Positions 15,607 to 24,484 of a DNA stretch of 64,000 nucleotides are shown here, in pieces. Both the position numbers and the translations under genes were made by a program. The stretch comes from Fibrobacter sp. UWB15 (GTDB taxonomy: Bacteria > Fibrobacterota > Fibrobacteria > Fibrobacterales > Fibrobacteraceae), in contig NZ_FXBA01000001.1 of assembly GCF_900177705.1 (NCBI RefSeq), forward strand, positions 992,001 to 1,056,000. Reading direction: 5' to 3'. Positions within the stretch are counted from its first letter, which is position 1, and each line of letters starts with the position of its first letter. A model generated the notes under the pieces. It was not told where the DNA came from. It was given only the letters and a program-made list of their open reading frames with translations, and did not search any database.

Positions 15607-18582
15607 TTACTTAATTGCATTCAAGACCGAATCGATACGTGTCGTTATTTGAACGGCTCCTAAGACATTCAGGTGGTCATAATCATATGCTAGACTATCG
15701 GCATAGTCATGATTGCCCATCTTATTTTCATCCATCAAATAAAAGTTATCGTAACGCTGTTCAAATTTGCGAACATCTTCAATGAGTTTAAGGGCATGGG
15801 AACGGCGCATTCCATGTCTGCCATAGGAACCCGTATTCGCATATTCCGGGCTTTGCGGGAAGACAACCCCGACAACCTTAACCCCTTTTCGAGCGGCATC
15901 CTCAATCAGCGTTTGCAAATTGCTCATTTCGCGCCTAATAGTCAAAGGTTTGTCGCTCCATGTAGAATCATTGATGACAAAATTTTCGTTGAAGCCTGTA
16001 TTATTCCACGAAAAACCATCCTCGACAGGAACCCAGCCCATACTCATGGCAAAGCCGCTCAAGACTTCGTTTTCTTCAACAATTTTTCGGCTAATGTTTT
16101 TGATTTCTTCCACACCTTCGATACCGACCCAGTATTTATGGGTATAATCGTAAAAATACCCCGGGAACGAAAGGAAATTCAACGTCAATGTCGTATTTTC
16201 TGGTTCATTCCACAAGTCAAAATCAAGGCCAACGACAATCGTCTTTAGTTGCGGGCAATGGGCTAAAACATAATACCGAGCCAAGTACAAAGAAACATCC
16301 ATATCAGAAGGGATCGCAGCCATATTGAAAGCCTTACCATAAGTAATCGCATTTGCAATAAAGCCGACACTCATTCGCGAAGAACCCAAGGCGACAACGT
16401 TCAAGGAATCGGAGGCACTCCAGAAAATATTCATCTTGTGCGAGAGCAACGGATTCGAAACATTATCATAATAGAAGGCAGCACTATCCAAATCGAGACC
16501 GGAATTATCATCTGCAAAAGCATTCTCGTTCACCCACAGGCTCGGGTGCCACAGTTCATCGCTTTCGACGAGATTCACAAAACTGCTATCAGTCAAATCT
16601 ATCAGCACAATGGTTCGGTGCGAACCGTTGACATTGACAAGAGTCGCCACGGCAAGATGACTTGAGCCCCTCACCCATTCGCTATGATCAAAAGTCATCC
16701 CCGCAGGTGCGCCGATCGATTGCACCAGACGGCCTAACGAATCCGCTATCAAAAGCCGCTCATGGGTGGCATACCTTTTCCCGACAAAATTACGGCCAGT
16801 CGCGCTGCCAAAATCCAGGAACAGAGTCTTTTTGCGCTTATCTTGCGAGAGCGATACGTTGCAGGCCTGTTCGCCATTGTACCACATGGTGTCGCGAGCA
16901 GATTGCGACAACGGGGATTCTGAATCGGCTACTTTTGCACGCAAGCGCCTAGCTCCCGTGACGGCCAGGCGGTCGTCCTTGCTGATTCCGCCATGATAAG
17001 CACCGTCAAAAAGCTTTTGCGGTGTCCCAAATTTTCCATTTGCAAAAGTCACCTGCCAAGTAGATGCAGAACGGAAAGCGGATTCGTCATTATTGTTGCC
17101 GGCTGATGTCACAAATACAATCGCCGTATCGCCATTTTCGAGAATTCGCCAGCGCGGGATAGCCGCACTTTCAAAGTCTAGCTTAACGAGATGCGAACCG
17201 TCTTTATTCAAATCGCGTACATAAAGTTCCGACGAACCTTCTACCCCTTCAAACTTGGTGCAAAACGCCACAAGGTTTCCATCAGGCGATATATCAGGAT
17301 GAAATACTTCCAGCGTATCTTCGATTTCGACAACCGTCTGCGCGCCGCTAGAATAATCGACAAAAGCAAGATTCCCCGAGACATCGTTGCGGAATGCAAG
17401 CTTTGCATTGAAAGTCTTTACGACCGAATGCAACGTCGAAGAATTCGCCAATAGAATAACTCTACTCAAGGCAGCCTTACCTTCGGCATCCATCCACACC
17501 GCATCAGGAATCGAGCCATACGCAAGACGGAAACCTACATATTCGGCACGAGTCGAAGAAGTCACCGCGTAGACATCGCCGCGACTATAAAAGTTCACGG
17601 CACCCGAGGCATTTCTGTAGCTGCCGCCCTTCACTACGCGTTGACCTAGCGAACCACCATCAGGAGGACCTACGTAATTCAGGACGATCGTATCGCGGAA
17701 TGTACCCAACCAATCATTGACCCATTCCATGGCATTGCCTGCCAAGTCGCAAAATTCCGTGCTGGGAACAGACTTGCTGCAAACATTATGCAGCTTGAAT
17801 TGAGAATCGTCAGCAGTCCAGGCCTCGCGCATATTCCAGTTCTTGCTGGCGGCATAAACCCATTCCGCCTCGGTGGGCAAATGATAGGAGACCTTTTCAG
17901 GATGATATGCCAAGCCCTCAAGGTTTACACAATGTTTTTCAGAATCAAATCGAGCCGATGCATAAGTATAAGCCGTATCAAGCTCATTTTCCTTGCTTCG
18001 CTCATTCGCAAAAAGAACTGCATCAAAGTAAGTCACATTGGTTGCAGGAAGATTTTCATCTTCGCATTCCAAAGTAAGTCCCGTTGCCTTTTTCATCAGA
18101 CCGTTAAATTCGGCGCAAGTCGTCTCATGCTTGGACAAGTAAAAGTCATAGTCCAACTTGACCTTCATTGAAGGTCGTTCACTTACACGGGCGTCGGCAA
18201 TATTCGTTCCCAGTTCTACAGACATCCCCTTCGAGGCAATTAAGAACATTCCGTTCTTGTTCATGCGTTCAATCTCAGCGAGGCTGTCCGCACGAAGAAC
18301 GCTGTCTTTAAATAGACTGTCTCGAAGCAGGCTATCATTAAGGAGGCTGTCCTTGACTAGACTATCCTTGAGCAAGCTATCTTTATAGAGACTATCTCTC
18401 AGGAGGCTGTCGTTCAGCAAACTATCTCTTAAAAGGCTGTCTCGAACCAAGCTTTCGTTTAGGGCGAGGGAATCTAAAAAAAATCCTTCCGTAAGGATTT
18501 CTTCAGATAAAACCTGTTCTGAATTAGAACAGGCTATCAAATAAATCTGCAATAGCGCTAATATAAGCCACGCCGATTTCAT
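15607..18582 (-). CDS. TIGR02171-type Fibrobacter paralogous lipoprotein (FGE-like domain, beta-propeller, SGNH-like end)
   Basis: A 991-residue lipoprotein with lipobox YLIAC (Cys18). Residues 45-95 are about ten pentapeptide repeats of xDSLL type. Residues 110-350 form a formylglycine-generating-enzyme/sulfatase-modifying-factor-like domain (YHLPTEAEWVYAA, DLAGNAMEWVNDW, VVKGGSYRN, VGFRLA). Residues 375-650 contain TolB/PD40-type propeller strands (HPDISPDGNLVAF). Residues 720-991 are the conserved end of the family. The whole matches the large paralogous F. succinogenes family TIGR02171, of unknown function, many of whose members are lipoproteins. The FGE-like part is probably a scaffold or binding module; nothing shows enzymatic activity. 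Confidence 0.8.
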   Translation of the reverse strand: MKSAWLILALLQIYLIACSNSEQVLSEEILTEGFFLDSLALNESLVRDSLLRDSLLNDSLLRDSLYKDSLLKDSLVKDSLLNDSLLRDSLFKDSVLRADSLAEIERMNKNGMFLIASKGMSVELGTNIADARVSERPSMKVKLDYDFYLSKHETTCAEFNGLMKKATGLTLECEDENLPATNVTYFDAVLFANERSKENELDTAYTYASARFDSEKHCVNLEGLAYHPEKVSYHLPTEAEWVYAASKNWNMREAWTADDSQFKLHNVCSKSVPSTEFCDLAGNAMEWVNDWLGTFRDTIVLNYVGPPDGGSLGQRVVKGGSYRNASGAVNFYSRGDVYAVTSSTRAEYVGFRLAYGSIPDAVWMDAEGKAALSRVILLANSSTLHSVVKTFNAKLAFRNDVSGNLAFVDYSSGAQTVVEIEDTLEVFHPDISPDGNLVAFCTKFEGVEGSSELYVRDLNKDGSHLVKLDFESAAIPRWRILENGDTAIVFVTSAGNNNDESAFRSASTWQVTFANGKFGTPQKLFDGAYHGGISKDDRLAVTGARRLRAKVADSESPLSQSARDTMWYNGEQACNVSLSQDKRKKTLFLDFGSATGRNFVGKRYATHERLLIADSLGRLVQSIGAPAGMTFDHSEWVRGSSHLAVATLVNVNGSHRTIVLIDLTDSSFVNLVESDELWHPSLWVNENAFADDNSGLDLDSAAFYYDNVSNPLLSHKMNIFWSASDSLNVVALGSSRMSVGFIANAITYGKAFNMAAIPSDMDVSLYLARYYVLAHCPQLKTIVVGLDFDLWNEPENTTLTLNFLSFPGYFYDYTHKYWVGIEGVEEIKNISRKIVEENEVLSGFAMSMGWVPVEDGFSWNNTGFNENFVINDSTWSDKPLTIRREMSNLQTLIEDAARKGVKVVGVVFPQSPEYANTGSYGRHGMRRSHALKLIEDVRKFEQRYDNFYLMDENKMGNHDYADSLAYDYDHLNVLGAVQITTRIDSVLNAIK
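18298..18450 (-). repeat. 15-bp tandem repeats coding for DSLLx pentapeptides
   Basis: About ten consecutive 15-bp units encode LVRDS, LLRDS, LLNDS, LYKDS and similar pentads. They follow the lipobox and probably form a rod or coiled coil that holds the FGE-like domain away from the membrane. Tandem 15-mers can change copy number without a frameshift. Confidence 0.75.
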
Positions 18583-18599
18583 GTCCCTCTACCCTACAA

Positions 18600-18632
18600 T
18601 AAAGCGATTCCTTGAAAAAGGAACCGCTTTTA
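18600..18632 (-). terminator. Terminator after IMP cyclohydrolase gene
   Basis: AAAGCG-TTCCTT ... AAGGAA-CGCTTT hairpin with one mismatch. On the minus strand it is followed by ATTGT, and T-runs lie on both sides. Confidence 0.6.
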
Positions 18633-18646
18633 CAACATCTTTGCTC

Positions 18647-19381
18647 TTATTTGTTTTTATTCACGATCAAGGTCTTGGCCTTGAAGGTCTTCTTGTCGAT
18701 CCACTTGACCATCAGGGAAACCTTGTTGTCCTTGTTCAGGGCGGCCCAGTATTTTTTGAGCGTGTCTTCGACATTGTCGAAAATCGGCATCAGCTTCGGG
18801 AAACCGTTGAAGCTAGGAATCGGGCTACCGTCGGTTTCGTAGGTGCTGATGAAGTGGCCAAGACCCGGCAAAGCCTTCTCGTATTCAAACGTCATGCGTT
18901 CGCAACCGGCTTCTTCGCTGTTGCCCCTGCTCTTGAGGATGGAGAGCTTGTAGACGGCGGGGCTTGCGTTCTTGTAGTGGATGCCGGAAATACGCGGCGT
19001 GAAGTTCGGGGCGTCGTCTTCGTACTGGCGCGTGCGGAGAGCGCTTTCGAAGGTGCCGCCGAGCTTGATGGCGTCGTAAATCGTGTCGGTCTGGTCGCCG
19101 TTCGTGATAATCTGGACGTCGGCGGTGTGACGTGCCGGATAGTAGATAATCAGGTGCGGGTCCGTGAGCTTGGATTCATCGAAGGCCTTGGTCTTCATGA
19201 AGCCGGTCGACCGTTCGATTTCGAACACGCGGTTGCGGCTGTTCACGCTACGGCCCATGATCCAGTACACCTGCACGTAGGACTTGCCGTCGGCACTTTC
19301 GCCGAGGACAATGCCACGACCGGGATAAGGGTTATTGGAGAGGGCCTTGAAATTCTGTTTTGCTTCGTCTGTGTAGGACAT
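18647..19381 (-). CDS. IMP cyclohydrolase (PurO-like family)
   Basis: A 244-residue protein matching the bacterial IMP cyclohydrolase-like family (PF07826, related to archaeal PurO): NPYPGRGIVLG, YWIMGRSVNSRNRVF, TNGDQTDTIY, and PNFTPRISGI are all family blocks. The enzyme closes FAICAR to IMP, the last step of purine synthesis, replacing the C-terminal activity of PurH. The length matches. It lies downstream of gatB and a small membrane protein, in the same direction, with a 36-bp spacer made of 7-bp repeats. Confidence 0.85.
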   Translation of the reverse strand: MSYTDEAKQNFKALSNNPYPGRGIVLGESADGKSYVQVYWIMGRSVNSRNRVFEIERSTGFMKTKAFDESKLTDPHLIIYYPARHTADVQIITNGDQTDTIYDAIKLGGTFESALRTRQYEDDAPNFTPRISGIHYKNASPAVYKLSILKSRGNSEEAGCERMTFEYEKALPGLGHFISTYETDGSPIPSFNGFPKLMPIFDNVEDTLKKYWAALNKDNKVSLMVKWIDKKTFKAKTLIVNKNK

Positions 19382-19412
19382 AGTGATTAGTAAATAGTGG
19401 TTGGTGATTGGG
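19382..19412. repeat. Heptad repeat (about four units)
   Basis: AGTGATT AGTAAAT AGTGGTT GGTGATT, directly upstream of the IMP cyclohydrolase start. Confidence 0.55.
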
Positions 19413-19417
19413 AAATT

Positions 19418-19732
19418 TTATCGTTTCGGATTGTAATTGTTCATTAAGACCATCGCAACAGCGACGCAGAGCATCACGACGCTGCCAACAATAACTTGTT
19501 GGCGATGGTTGTATTCGCGCTTAACGTAGGTCGGATTTTCTTCATTGAGTTCCTGGAGCGTCGGACCCTGATTCAGCTTGGTCGAGTCAATGCCATAGAG
19601 TTCCGCCGCTTCTTCGTCGGTCATGTTCAGCGTGCTCACGTAAGCGCTGTCGTACTTATCGAGCTTGTCTGCGGCAAAAGACGCCCCTGCGGACAGGAGC
19701 GCTATAACCACAACAAGAACGAACTTAGTCAT
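19418..19732 (-). CDS. Small exported membrane protein, unknown
   Basis: A 104-residue protein with a clear signal peptide (LVVVIALLSAGASFA-AD), an acidic segment (NMTDEEAAELYGIDSTKL), and a C-terminal transmembrane helix (QQVIVGSVVMLCVAVAMVLM) with a short basic tail. No family is recognised. Its ATG overlaps the gatB stop by one base (TAATG), so it is translationally coupled to gatB, but the sequence gives no link in function. Confidence 0.7.
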   Translation of the reverse strand: MTKFVLVVVIALLSAGASFAADKLDKYDSAYVSTLNMTDEEAAELYGIDSTKLNQGPTLQELNEENPTYVKREYNHRQQVIVGSVVMLCVAVAMVLMNNYNPKR

Positions 19733-21186
19733 TATTCCTTCGCGAGCTTGTCGAGGATCTGGTTCACGAGGCCCGGGTTAGCCTTGCCGCCGGACTTGCG
19801 CATGGTCATACCCACGAGGAAGCCCTTCAAAGCAACCTTACCTGCCTTGAATTCGGCGAACTGGGCCGCATTTTCGGCACACACGGCACGGACCACTTCT
19901 TCAATAGCGCCAGTGTCGGTCACCTGCACGAGGCCCTTTTCCTTCACGATAGCTTCGGGATCCTTGCCAGTTTCAAACATCTCGGCGAAGACCGTCTTTG
20001 CAATCTTTCCGTTGATGGTGTTGTCGGCAATGAGGTTCACGAGCTTGCAGAGGTCTTCGGGCTTGATCTTGAGGGTGCTGAGGCCGCCTTCGAGTTCCTT
20101 CACCTTAGCGAGGAGTTCAGTAATCACCCAGTTGGCCAAGACCTTGCCGTTCTTGCAGTTCTTCGCGGCGGTATCGTACCATTCGCTCACGTCGCGGTCT
20201 TCGGTGAGCACCATGGCGTCGTATTCGGAAACACCGAAGTCGTCCATGAAGCGCTTGCGGCGGGCATCCGGCAGTTCCGGAAGCGTGCGGCGGATTTCTT
20301 CCACAAAGGCCGGGTCAGTCACGAGGCGCACCATGTCCGGTTCCGGGAAATACTTGTAGTCGTGGGCGTCTTCCTTAGAGCGGATGACGATGGTCTTGTC
20401 CGCATTGGGATCGTAGCGCTTGGTGCACTGTTCCACTTCCTTGCCGGCATCGAGCGTCGAGGCCTGCAGGTTCATTTCGCAGTACAGGGCCTTCTCGAGG
20501 TTCGTGAAGCTGTTCAAGTTCTTGATTTCGGCGCGGATACCGAACGGAGCGTCTTCGCTCTTGCGCAGAGAAATGTTGCCGTCGCAGCGCATATTGCCGT
20601 TTTCCATGTTGGCGTTGGACACGCGGGTGTATTCCAGCGTCTGCTTGATCTTCTTCAGCACGAGCACCGCTTCTTCGGGGCTACGAATATCCGGTTCGGT
20701 CACGATTTCGCAGAGCGGAGTGCCGCAGCGGTTCGCGTCGAAGTGGGAATCGGTCGGGCTCATGTCGTGGATGAGCTTACCGGCGTCTTCTTCCATGTGG
20801 ATACGGGTAATGCCCACGCGCTTCTTGGTGCCGTCTTCCTTCACGATTTCGAGCCAGCCGTTCTTGCAGATCGGGTGGTCGTACACCGGAAGTCCGCCCG
20901 TCTGGGTAATCTGGTAGCCCTTCGGCAGGTCCGGATAGAAATAGTTCTTGCGGGTCCACATCGCGTTCAGGTCGATTTCGCAGTTCAGGGCAAGGCCTAA
21001 GCGAATGGCGTATTCCACCGCCTTCTTGTTCGGCACAGGCATGGCACCCGGCATACCGAGGCAAACAGGGCAAACGTGCTTGTTCGGGGTCGTATTCACT
21101 TCGATTTCGCAGCCGCAAAACATCTTGGTTTTAGTTGCGAGCTGGCAATGGATTTCAAGACCGATAACAGGACAATAATTGGACAT
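19732..21186 (-). CDS. gatB: Asp/Glu-tRNA amidotransferase subunit B
   Basis: A 484-residue protein of standard GatB length, starting YCPVIGLEIHCQL. The Cys-rich zinc-site region follows (FCGCE and CPVCLGMPG), then RKNYFYPDLPKGYQITQ and the C-terminal YqeY-like helical domain (NPGLVNQILDKL). With GatA and GatC it converts misacylated Glu-tRNAGln or Asp-tRNAAsn to the correct aminoacyl-tRNA. gatA and gatC are not adjacent. GGAG lies seven bases before the ATG, with a likely TATCTT -10 upstream. Confidence 0.95.
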   Translation of the reverse strand: MSNYCPVIGLEIHCQLATKTKMFCGCEIEVNTTPNKHVCPVCLGMPGAMPVPNKKAVEYAIRLGLALNCEIDLNAMWTRKNYFYPDLPKGYQITQTGGLPVYDHPICKNGWLEIVKEDGTKKRVGITRIHMEEDAGKLIHDMSPTDSHFDANRCGTPLCEIVTEPDIRSPEEAVLVLKKIKQTLEYTRVSNANMENGNMRCDGNISLRKSEDAPFGIRAEIKNLNSFTNLEKALYCEMNLQASTLDAGKEVEQCTKRYDPNADKTIVIRSKEDAHDYKYFPEPDMVRLVTDPAFVEEIRRTLPELPDARRKRFMDDFGVSEYDAMVLTEDRDVSEWYDTAAKNCKNGKVLANWVITELLAKVKELEGGLSTLKIKPEDLCKLVNLIADNTINGKIAKTVFAEMFETGKDPEAIVKEKGLVQVTDTGAIEEVVRAVCAENAAQFAEFKAGKVALKGFLVGMTMRKSGGKANPGLVNQILDKLAKE

Positions 21187-21224
21187 GATATCTCCGATAA
21201 TTTTTACGCTGAAAAGATAGAAAA

Positions 21225-21266
21225 AGTGGGAAGTAGGAAGTAGGCAGTAAACAGTGGTTTGTGGTT
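21225..21266. repeat. Heptad repeat (six units)
   Basis: AGTGGGA AGTAGGA AGTAGGC AGTAAAC AGTGGTT TGTGGTT, between the divergent gatB and YrdC-family genes. Confidence 0.6.
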
Positions 21267-21281
21267 AGGATAATAACAATC

Positions 21282-21310
21282 TTGTAAAAAAAGAACTATT
21301 ATTCTAAATT
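21282..21310 (+). promoter_or_regulatory. Promoter of leaderless YrdC-family gene
   Basis: TTGTAA, 17-base spacer, TAAATT. The predicted +1 (21317) is the A of the ATG. Confidence 0.5.
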
Positions 21311-21316
21311 TTTAAT

Positions 21317-21910
21317 ATGCGTTTTGAAGTTCACCCTGTAAATCCGCAAGCGAGAATCGTGAAGCTTGCCGCAGCCGCCCTCGAAGACGACGGTCTTGTT
21401 CTCTACCCCACTGAATCTGGTTACGCGATTGGCTGCAACGCCGAATCGCCCAAGGCAATCCACAAGCTTTATGCCCTCAAGAAGCCGATGAAGAAGTTCT
21501 TCATGGCGCTCATCATCCCGGACATTCGCAAGGCGACCGACTACGCCCGAGTCGACAACTTTGCATTCAACATCATGAAGCCGCGCGTGCCCGGGCCGTA
21601 CACGTTTATTTTGCCCGCCGACCCGCACATCGCCCGCCGCCTGGACGTCAAGCGCCCCGAAATTGGCGTGAGAATGCCGACGCACCCGTTCTTCAAGGAA
21701 CTTTTCCAGCATTTCGACAAGCCGATTCTGAGCACGGCCGCCAAGCTCACCGAAGAAGACATGTACGAGCCGGATGACATCTGGAAGACCTTCGAGCATT
21801 CCGTCGACATGATGGTCGACTGCGGCCCTATAGAAATAAACCCGACCAACATTATCAGTTTGGTCGGGGATCAAGTCGAAGTGATTCGTGGCGAGTTGCT
21901 AGACCCGTAA
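21317..21910 (+). CDS. YrdC/Sua5/YciO-family protein
   Basis: A 197-residue single YrdC-type domain: AALEDDGLVLYPTESGYAIGC near the N-terminus, KLYALKKPMKKFF as the basic loop, and PGPYTFIL. Family members make threonylcarbamoyl-AMP for the t6A tRNA modification. The sequence is closer to the YciO branch (KKPxxKFF), whose exact role is less clear. It is convergent with fabZ, separated by one base, with no terminator visible between them. Confidence 0.82.
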   Translation: MRFEVHPVNPQARIVKLAAAALEDDGLVLYPTESGYAIGCNAESPKAIHKLYALKKPMKKFFMALIIPDIRKATDYARVDNFAFNIMKPRVPGPYTFILPADPHIARRLDVKRPEIGVRMPTHPFFKELFQHFDKPILSTAAKLTEEDMYEPDDIWKTFEHSVDMMVDCGPIEINPTNIISLVGDQVEVIRGELLDP

Positions 21911-21911
21911 C

Positions 21912-22403
21912 TTACACCATGGCGGCGCTGAAGTCGGCCTTGGTGCAGAGCGTTTCCTTGCCTTCGGCATCGACGATCAGGAGTTCGCCACTGTACTTGT
22001 AAATGCCGTGGCGGGCCATGATGAGCTTGGCCTTCAGAACGATTTCAGCCTTCGGAATCACCGGAGCGCGGAAACGGCAGTTTTCGACACCCATGAAGGC
22101 GGGGCGCTTGCCCGTGGTTTCGGCTTCGCGACCGATCATGGTGAGGAGCGTGGCAGCCTGGGCCATGGATTCAATCTGAATCACGCCGGGGAGCACCGGA
22201 TTGCCCGGGAAATGTCCCTTGAGGAATCCTTCTTCGCCGGTCAAGTGCCACTTGGCAACGATTTCCATGTTTTCAGCATCGAGGGAGAGGATTTCATCGA
22301 CAAAGGCAAACGGGGCCTTCTGCGGAAGCACGCTGTGGACGACTTCGGCATCGTAGAGGATTCCATCGACGTTAGACTTGGGTAAAGATTCCAGCATTGA
22401 CAT
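21912..22403 (-). CDS. fabZ: 3-hydroxyacyl-ACP dehydratase FabZ
   Basis: A single hot-dog domain of about 163 residues with GHFPGNPVLPGVIQIESMAQ, the canonical FabZ catalytic His/Glu segment, and LPQKAPFAFVDE at the start. It dehydrates 3-hydroxyacyl-ACP in fatty-acid synthesis and competes with LpxA/LpxD for 3-hydroxyacyl chains. ATG 22403 (MSMLES) is chosen, which overlaps the lpxC end by 32 bases. In many Bacteroidetes-related bacteria LpxC and FabZ are fused; here the genes overlap but are in different frames. Confidence 0.9.
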   Translation of the reverse strand: MSMLESLPKSNVDGILYDAEVVHSVLPQKAPFAFVDEILSLDAENMEIVAKWHLTGEEGFLKGHFPGNPVLPGVIQIESMAQAATLLTMIGREAETTGKRPAFMGVENCRFRAPVIPKAEIVLKAKLIMARHGIYKYSGELLIVDAEGKETLCTKADFSAAMV

Positions 22404-23274
22404 AAGGAATGATTTTCTCCATGATTTGGTGGTGGGACACATGCCCACCGTTGGTGATTTCGATTCTGACCCTCGGAAGGGCCGGACAGATAAAACTCAG
22501 GTCTCCAATCAAATCTAGTATTTTATGCATCGCAGGTTCGTTTGCGATGCGGAATTTTGGCGAACAGGCGCTGTTTTGAGCCGCGCAATCCCCCGCTGCG
22601 AGCAGGAGTCCGCAGGATTCATCGACGCCTGCGAGGAGTCCTGCCGCACGGGCGCGCTCCAGTTCCACCTGGTGAATGAAGGTGCGCGCCATGAAAATTT
22701 GGTACAAGTTCTCGGGCGAATAAATGGAGACGGAGGCCGCCGACTTCAGGTCGTAACCATCGCGGGCGGTATTGCGATCAAGAACGTATTCCACCTCAAA
22801 TGTCTCGGCTGGCGTAATGCGAACATGGCCGTAGACCGCGGCATCTCTACCCAAGTCCCACTCGGCATGCACAGGAGCATCGAAAAAGACCAGCTCTTCG
22901 GGCGCTCCGCAGAATTTTCGCATTTCGCAGAAGAACGGAATCGACGAACCGTCCATCATCGGGACTTCGGGCTTAGTCGCATCAGTGAGCCGCACGTTAA
23001 AGCGCCGGTGCGGCCACATCAGGAACACGGGTGCCAAATGCTCCGGCGACAGAAGTTCCAAGCCGGATTCGCTCAACTTGTAGCCAGCGGTACGTTTCGC
23101 AAAAAATTCAAGTTCTTCAAAACAATGACACGCGTCGCTGCGATAAAAAAGCTTTTCGCCCACATACCACGCCACAAAAGGAACCTTCTGCGGATCCTTT
23201 TCCAGCGGCTCAACAGAAACCGATGTCGAACCAAAGCTTAAGCTGGGGGATTTAAATTCACACACATTACTCAT
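22372..23274 (-). CDS. lpxC: UDP-3-O-acyl-GlcNAc deacetylase LpxC (divergent)
   Basis: A 300-residue LpxC-like protein, catalysing the committed step of lipid A synthesis. The zinc site can be placed: His of EHLAPVF (the E. coli H79 position), and His and Asp of MHKILDLIGD (H238/D242 positions). NGGHVSHH supplies the H265-type His, VPMMDGSSIPF is the family motif, and RTFIHQVELERARAAGLLAG also aligns. Overall the sequence is divergent. It lies downstream of lpxD and overlaps fabZ. A TATTTT box ends 11 bases before the start, predicting a leader of only about 4 bases. Confidence 0.85.
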   Translation of the reverse strand: MSNVCEFKSPSLSFGSTSVSVEPLEKDPQKVPFVAWYVGEKLFYRSDACHCFEELEFFAKRTAGYKLSESGLELLSPEHLAPVFLMWPHRRFNVRLTDATKPEVPMMDGSSIPFFCEMRKFCGAPEELVFFDAPVHAEWDLGRDAAVYGHVRITPAETFEVEYVLDRNTARDGYDLKSAASVSIYSPENLYQIFMARTFIHQVELERARAAGLLAGVDESCGLLLAAGDCAAQNSACSPKFRIANEPAMHKILDLIGDLSFICPALPRVRIEITNGGHVSHHQIMEKIIPYVNAGIFTQV

Positions 23275-23342
23275 TACGAGCTACAAAATAGCAAATAAAA
23301 GCAAGTTTCTGCAGAAAGACTTTTTCATACCTTTATCAACTA

Positions 23343-23398
23343 GATCCTTCGACTTCGAGCCTTACGGCTCTGCGCTCAGGATGACACATTCGTGTCAC
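23343..23398. repeat. Interspersed palindromic repeat between lpxD and lpxC
   Basis: GATCCTTCGACTTCG, a GAGCC-TTAC-GGCTC hairpin, then CAGGATGACA and TGACACATTCGTGTCA, another small palindrome. It is a common type of intergenic element; related copies lie at 11.9 and 48.1 kb. Confidence 0.55.
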
Positions 23399-23426
23399 TT
23401 CCTACTGCCTACTTCCTACTTCTAAC
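23399..23426. repeat. Heptad repeat forming the lpxD 3' end
   Basis: TTCCTAC TGCCTAC TTCCTAC TTCTAAC. On the minus strand these units encode the last residues of LpxD (LEVGSRQ) and its TAG stop. Confidence 0.6.
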
Positions 23427-24484
23427 TTTTTTTTCGCCATCATGCGGAGTTCGACCATTTGACGACGCCAGATTTCGATGTCAATCGCCGGGAACCCAGC
23501 AACGGTCTTGCCAGCGGGAACGCTCTTAGTCACGCCCGCTTTCGCGGTCACAATCGCATTCTTGCCCACGGTCAAGTGCCCCGCCGCCTTGGCTCCGCCC
23601 GCGAACTGTACGCCGTCTTCGAGAATCGTCGTGCCGCCAAGCGCCGTCTGCGAGGCCATGTAAATGTTGTTGCCTAAAACGCAGTTGTGAGCAATCTGCA
23701 CCATGGAATCCAAGTGGCAATTGTCGCCGATGGTCGTCGGCGAAATGAATCCGGCCGCCACGACCGTGTTCGCACCAAAGCTTGAGCGGTTCCCGATGCG
23801 CACTCCTGCAAAATGCGGCACCATGCGGCGCTCGCCTTCGTGCTCGTAGAATCCGAAGCCGCGGCTACCGACAACGACGCCCGCTTGAAAAATGCAGCCC
23901 TCGCCCACGATGACATTCGGGTAAATGGTCACGTTTGATTCCAGGCGGCAACCGCGCCCGATACTTGCGCCGCGCATCACCACACAGCCGGGCCCGACAA
24001 AGCAGCCTTCGTCGACAAAGCCTTCCACAACTGCCGTCGGGTGAATCCACGGGCCGGTTTCGCCATAGCCCACGCCCATGTAGTCGCGGTCAAAATGCAC
24101 ACCCGATTCCATATTGTCATTAAAGCCATTGCCCTCGAAACGTTCCAGGAACTTGACCATGGCATGGTAAGGTTCTTTGACGGCGACAATGTTCTTTGCG
24201 TTCGGAAAAATCTCGGTAAACGAAACCTCGCCCGATTGCACCGCTGCAGAAGGCACAAACAAGAGGCCGGCAGCCGTCTTTTTCAAATCATCGTTCGAAG
24301 GACCGTTTGCATGCGTCACACTCTCGACACGACCCACCCAGAAACTCACGTCGTTTTCGCGAGCCTGCGTCAGTGCAGCAAAGCCTGTTAAAGTAACCTC
24401 TGGCGACTCGCGCAAGACGTTACATTCCATCGATTCTGTATTGCGTAAAAATTCAAGGACTTCGGCACAGCGAACGGAGAACAT
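23402..24484 (-). CDS. lpxD: UDP-3-O-acylglucosamine N-acyltransferase LpxD
   Basis: A 360-residue protein with an N-terminal uridine-binding LpxD domain (residues 1-110), then left-handed beta-helix hexapeptide repeats (EGFVDEGCFVGPGCVVMRGASIG onward), including the catalytic-His region AHNCVLGNN and ASQTALGGT, and a C-terminal helix. It adds the second 3-hydroxyacyl chain from ACP to UDP-3-acyl-GlcN, directly after LpxC. The start overlaps the upstream stop as TAATG. The last eight codons derive from a heptad repeat array, so the native C-terminus may have been altered. Confidence 0.92.
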   Translation of the reverse strand: MFSVRCAEVLEFLRNTESMECNVLRESPEVTLTGFAALTQARENDVSFWVGRVESVTHANGPSNDDLKKTAAGLLFVPSAAVQSGEVSFTEIFPNAKNIVAVKEPYHAMVKFLERFEGNGFNDNMESGVHFDRDYMGVGYGETGPWIHPTAVVEGFVDEGCFVGPGCVVMRGASIGRGCRLESNVTIYPNVIVGEGCIFQAGVVVGSRGFGFYEHEGERRMVPHFAGVRIGNRSSFGANTVVAAGFISPTTIGDNCHLDSMVQIAHNCVLGNNIYMASQTALGGTTILEDGVQFAGGAKAAGHLTVGKNAIVTAKAGVTKSVPAGKTVAGFPAIDIEIWRRQMVELRMMAKKKLEVGSRQ

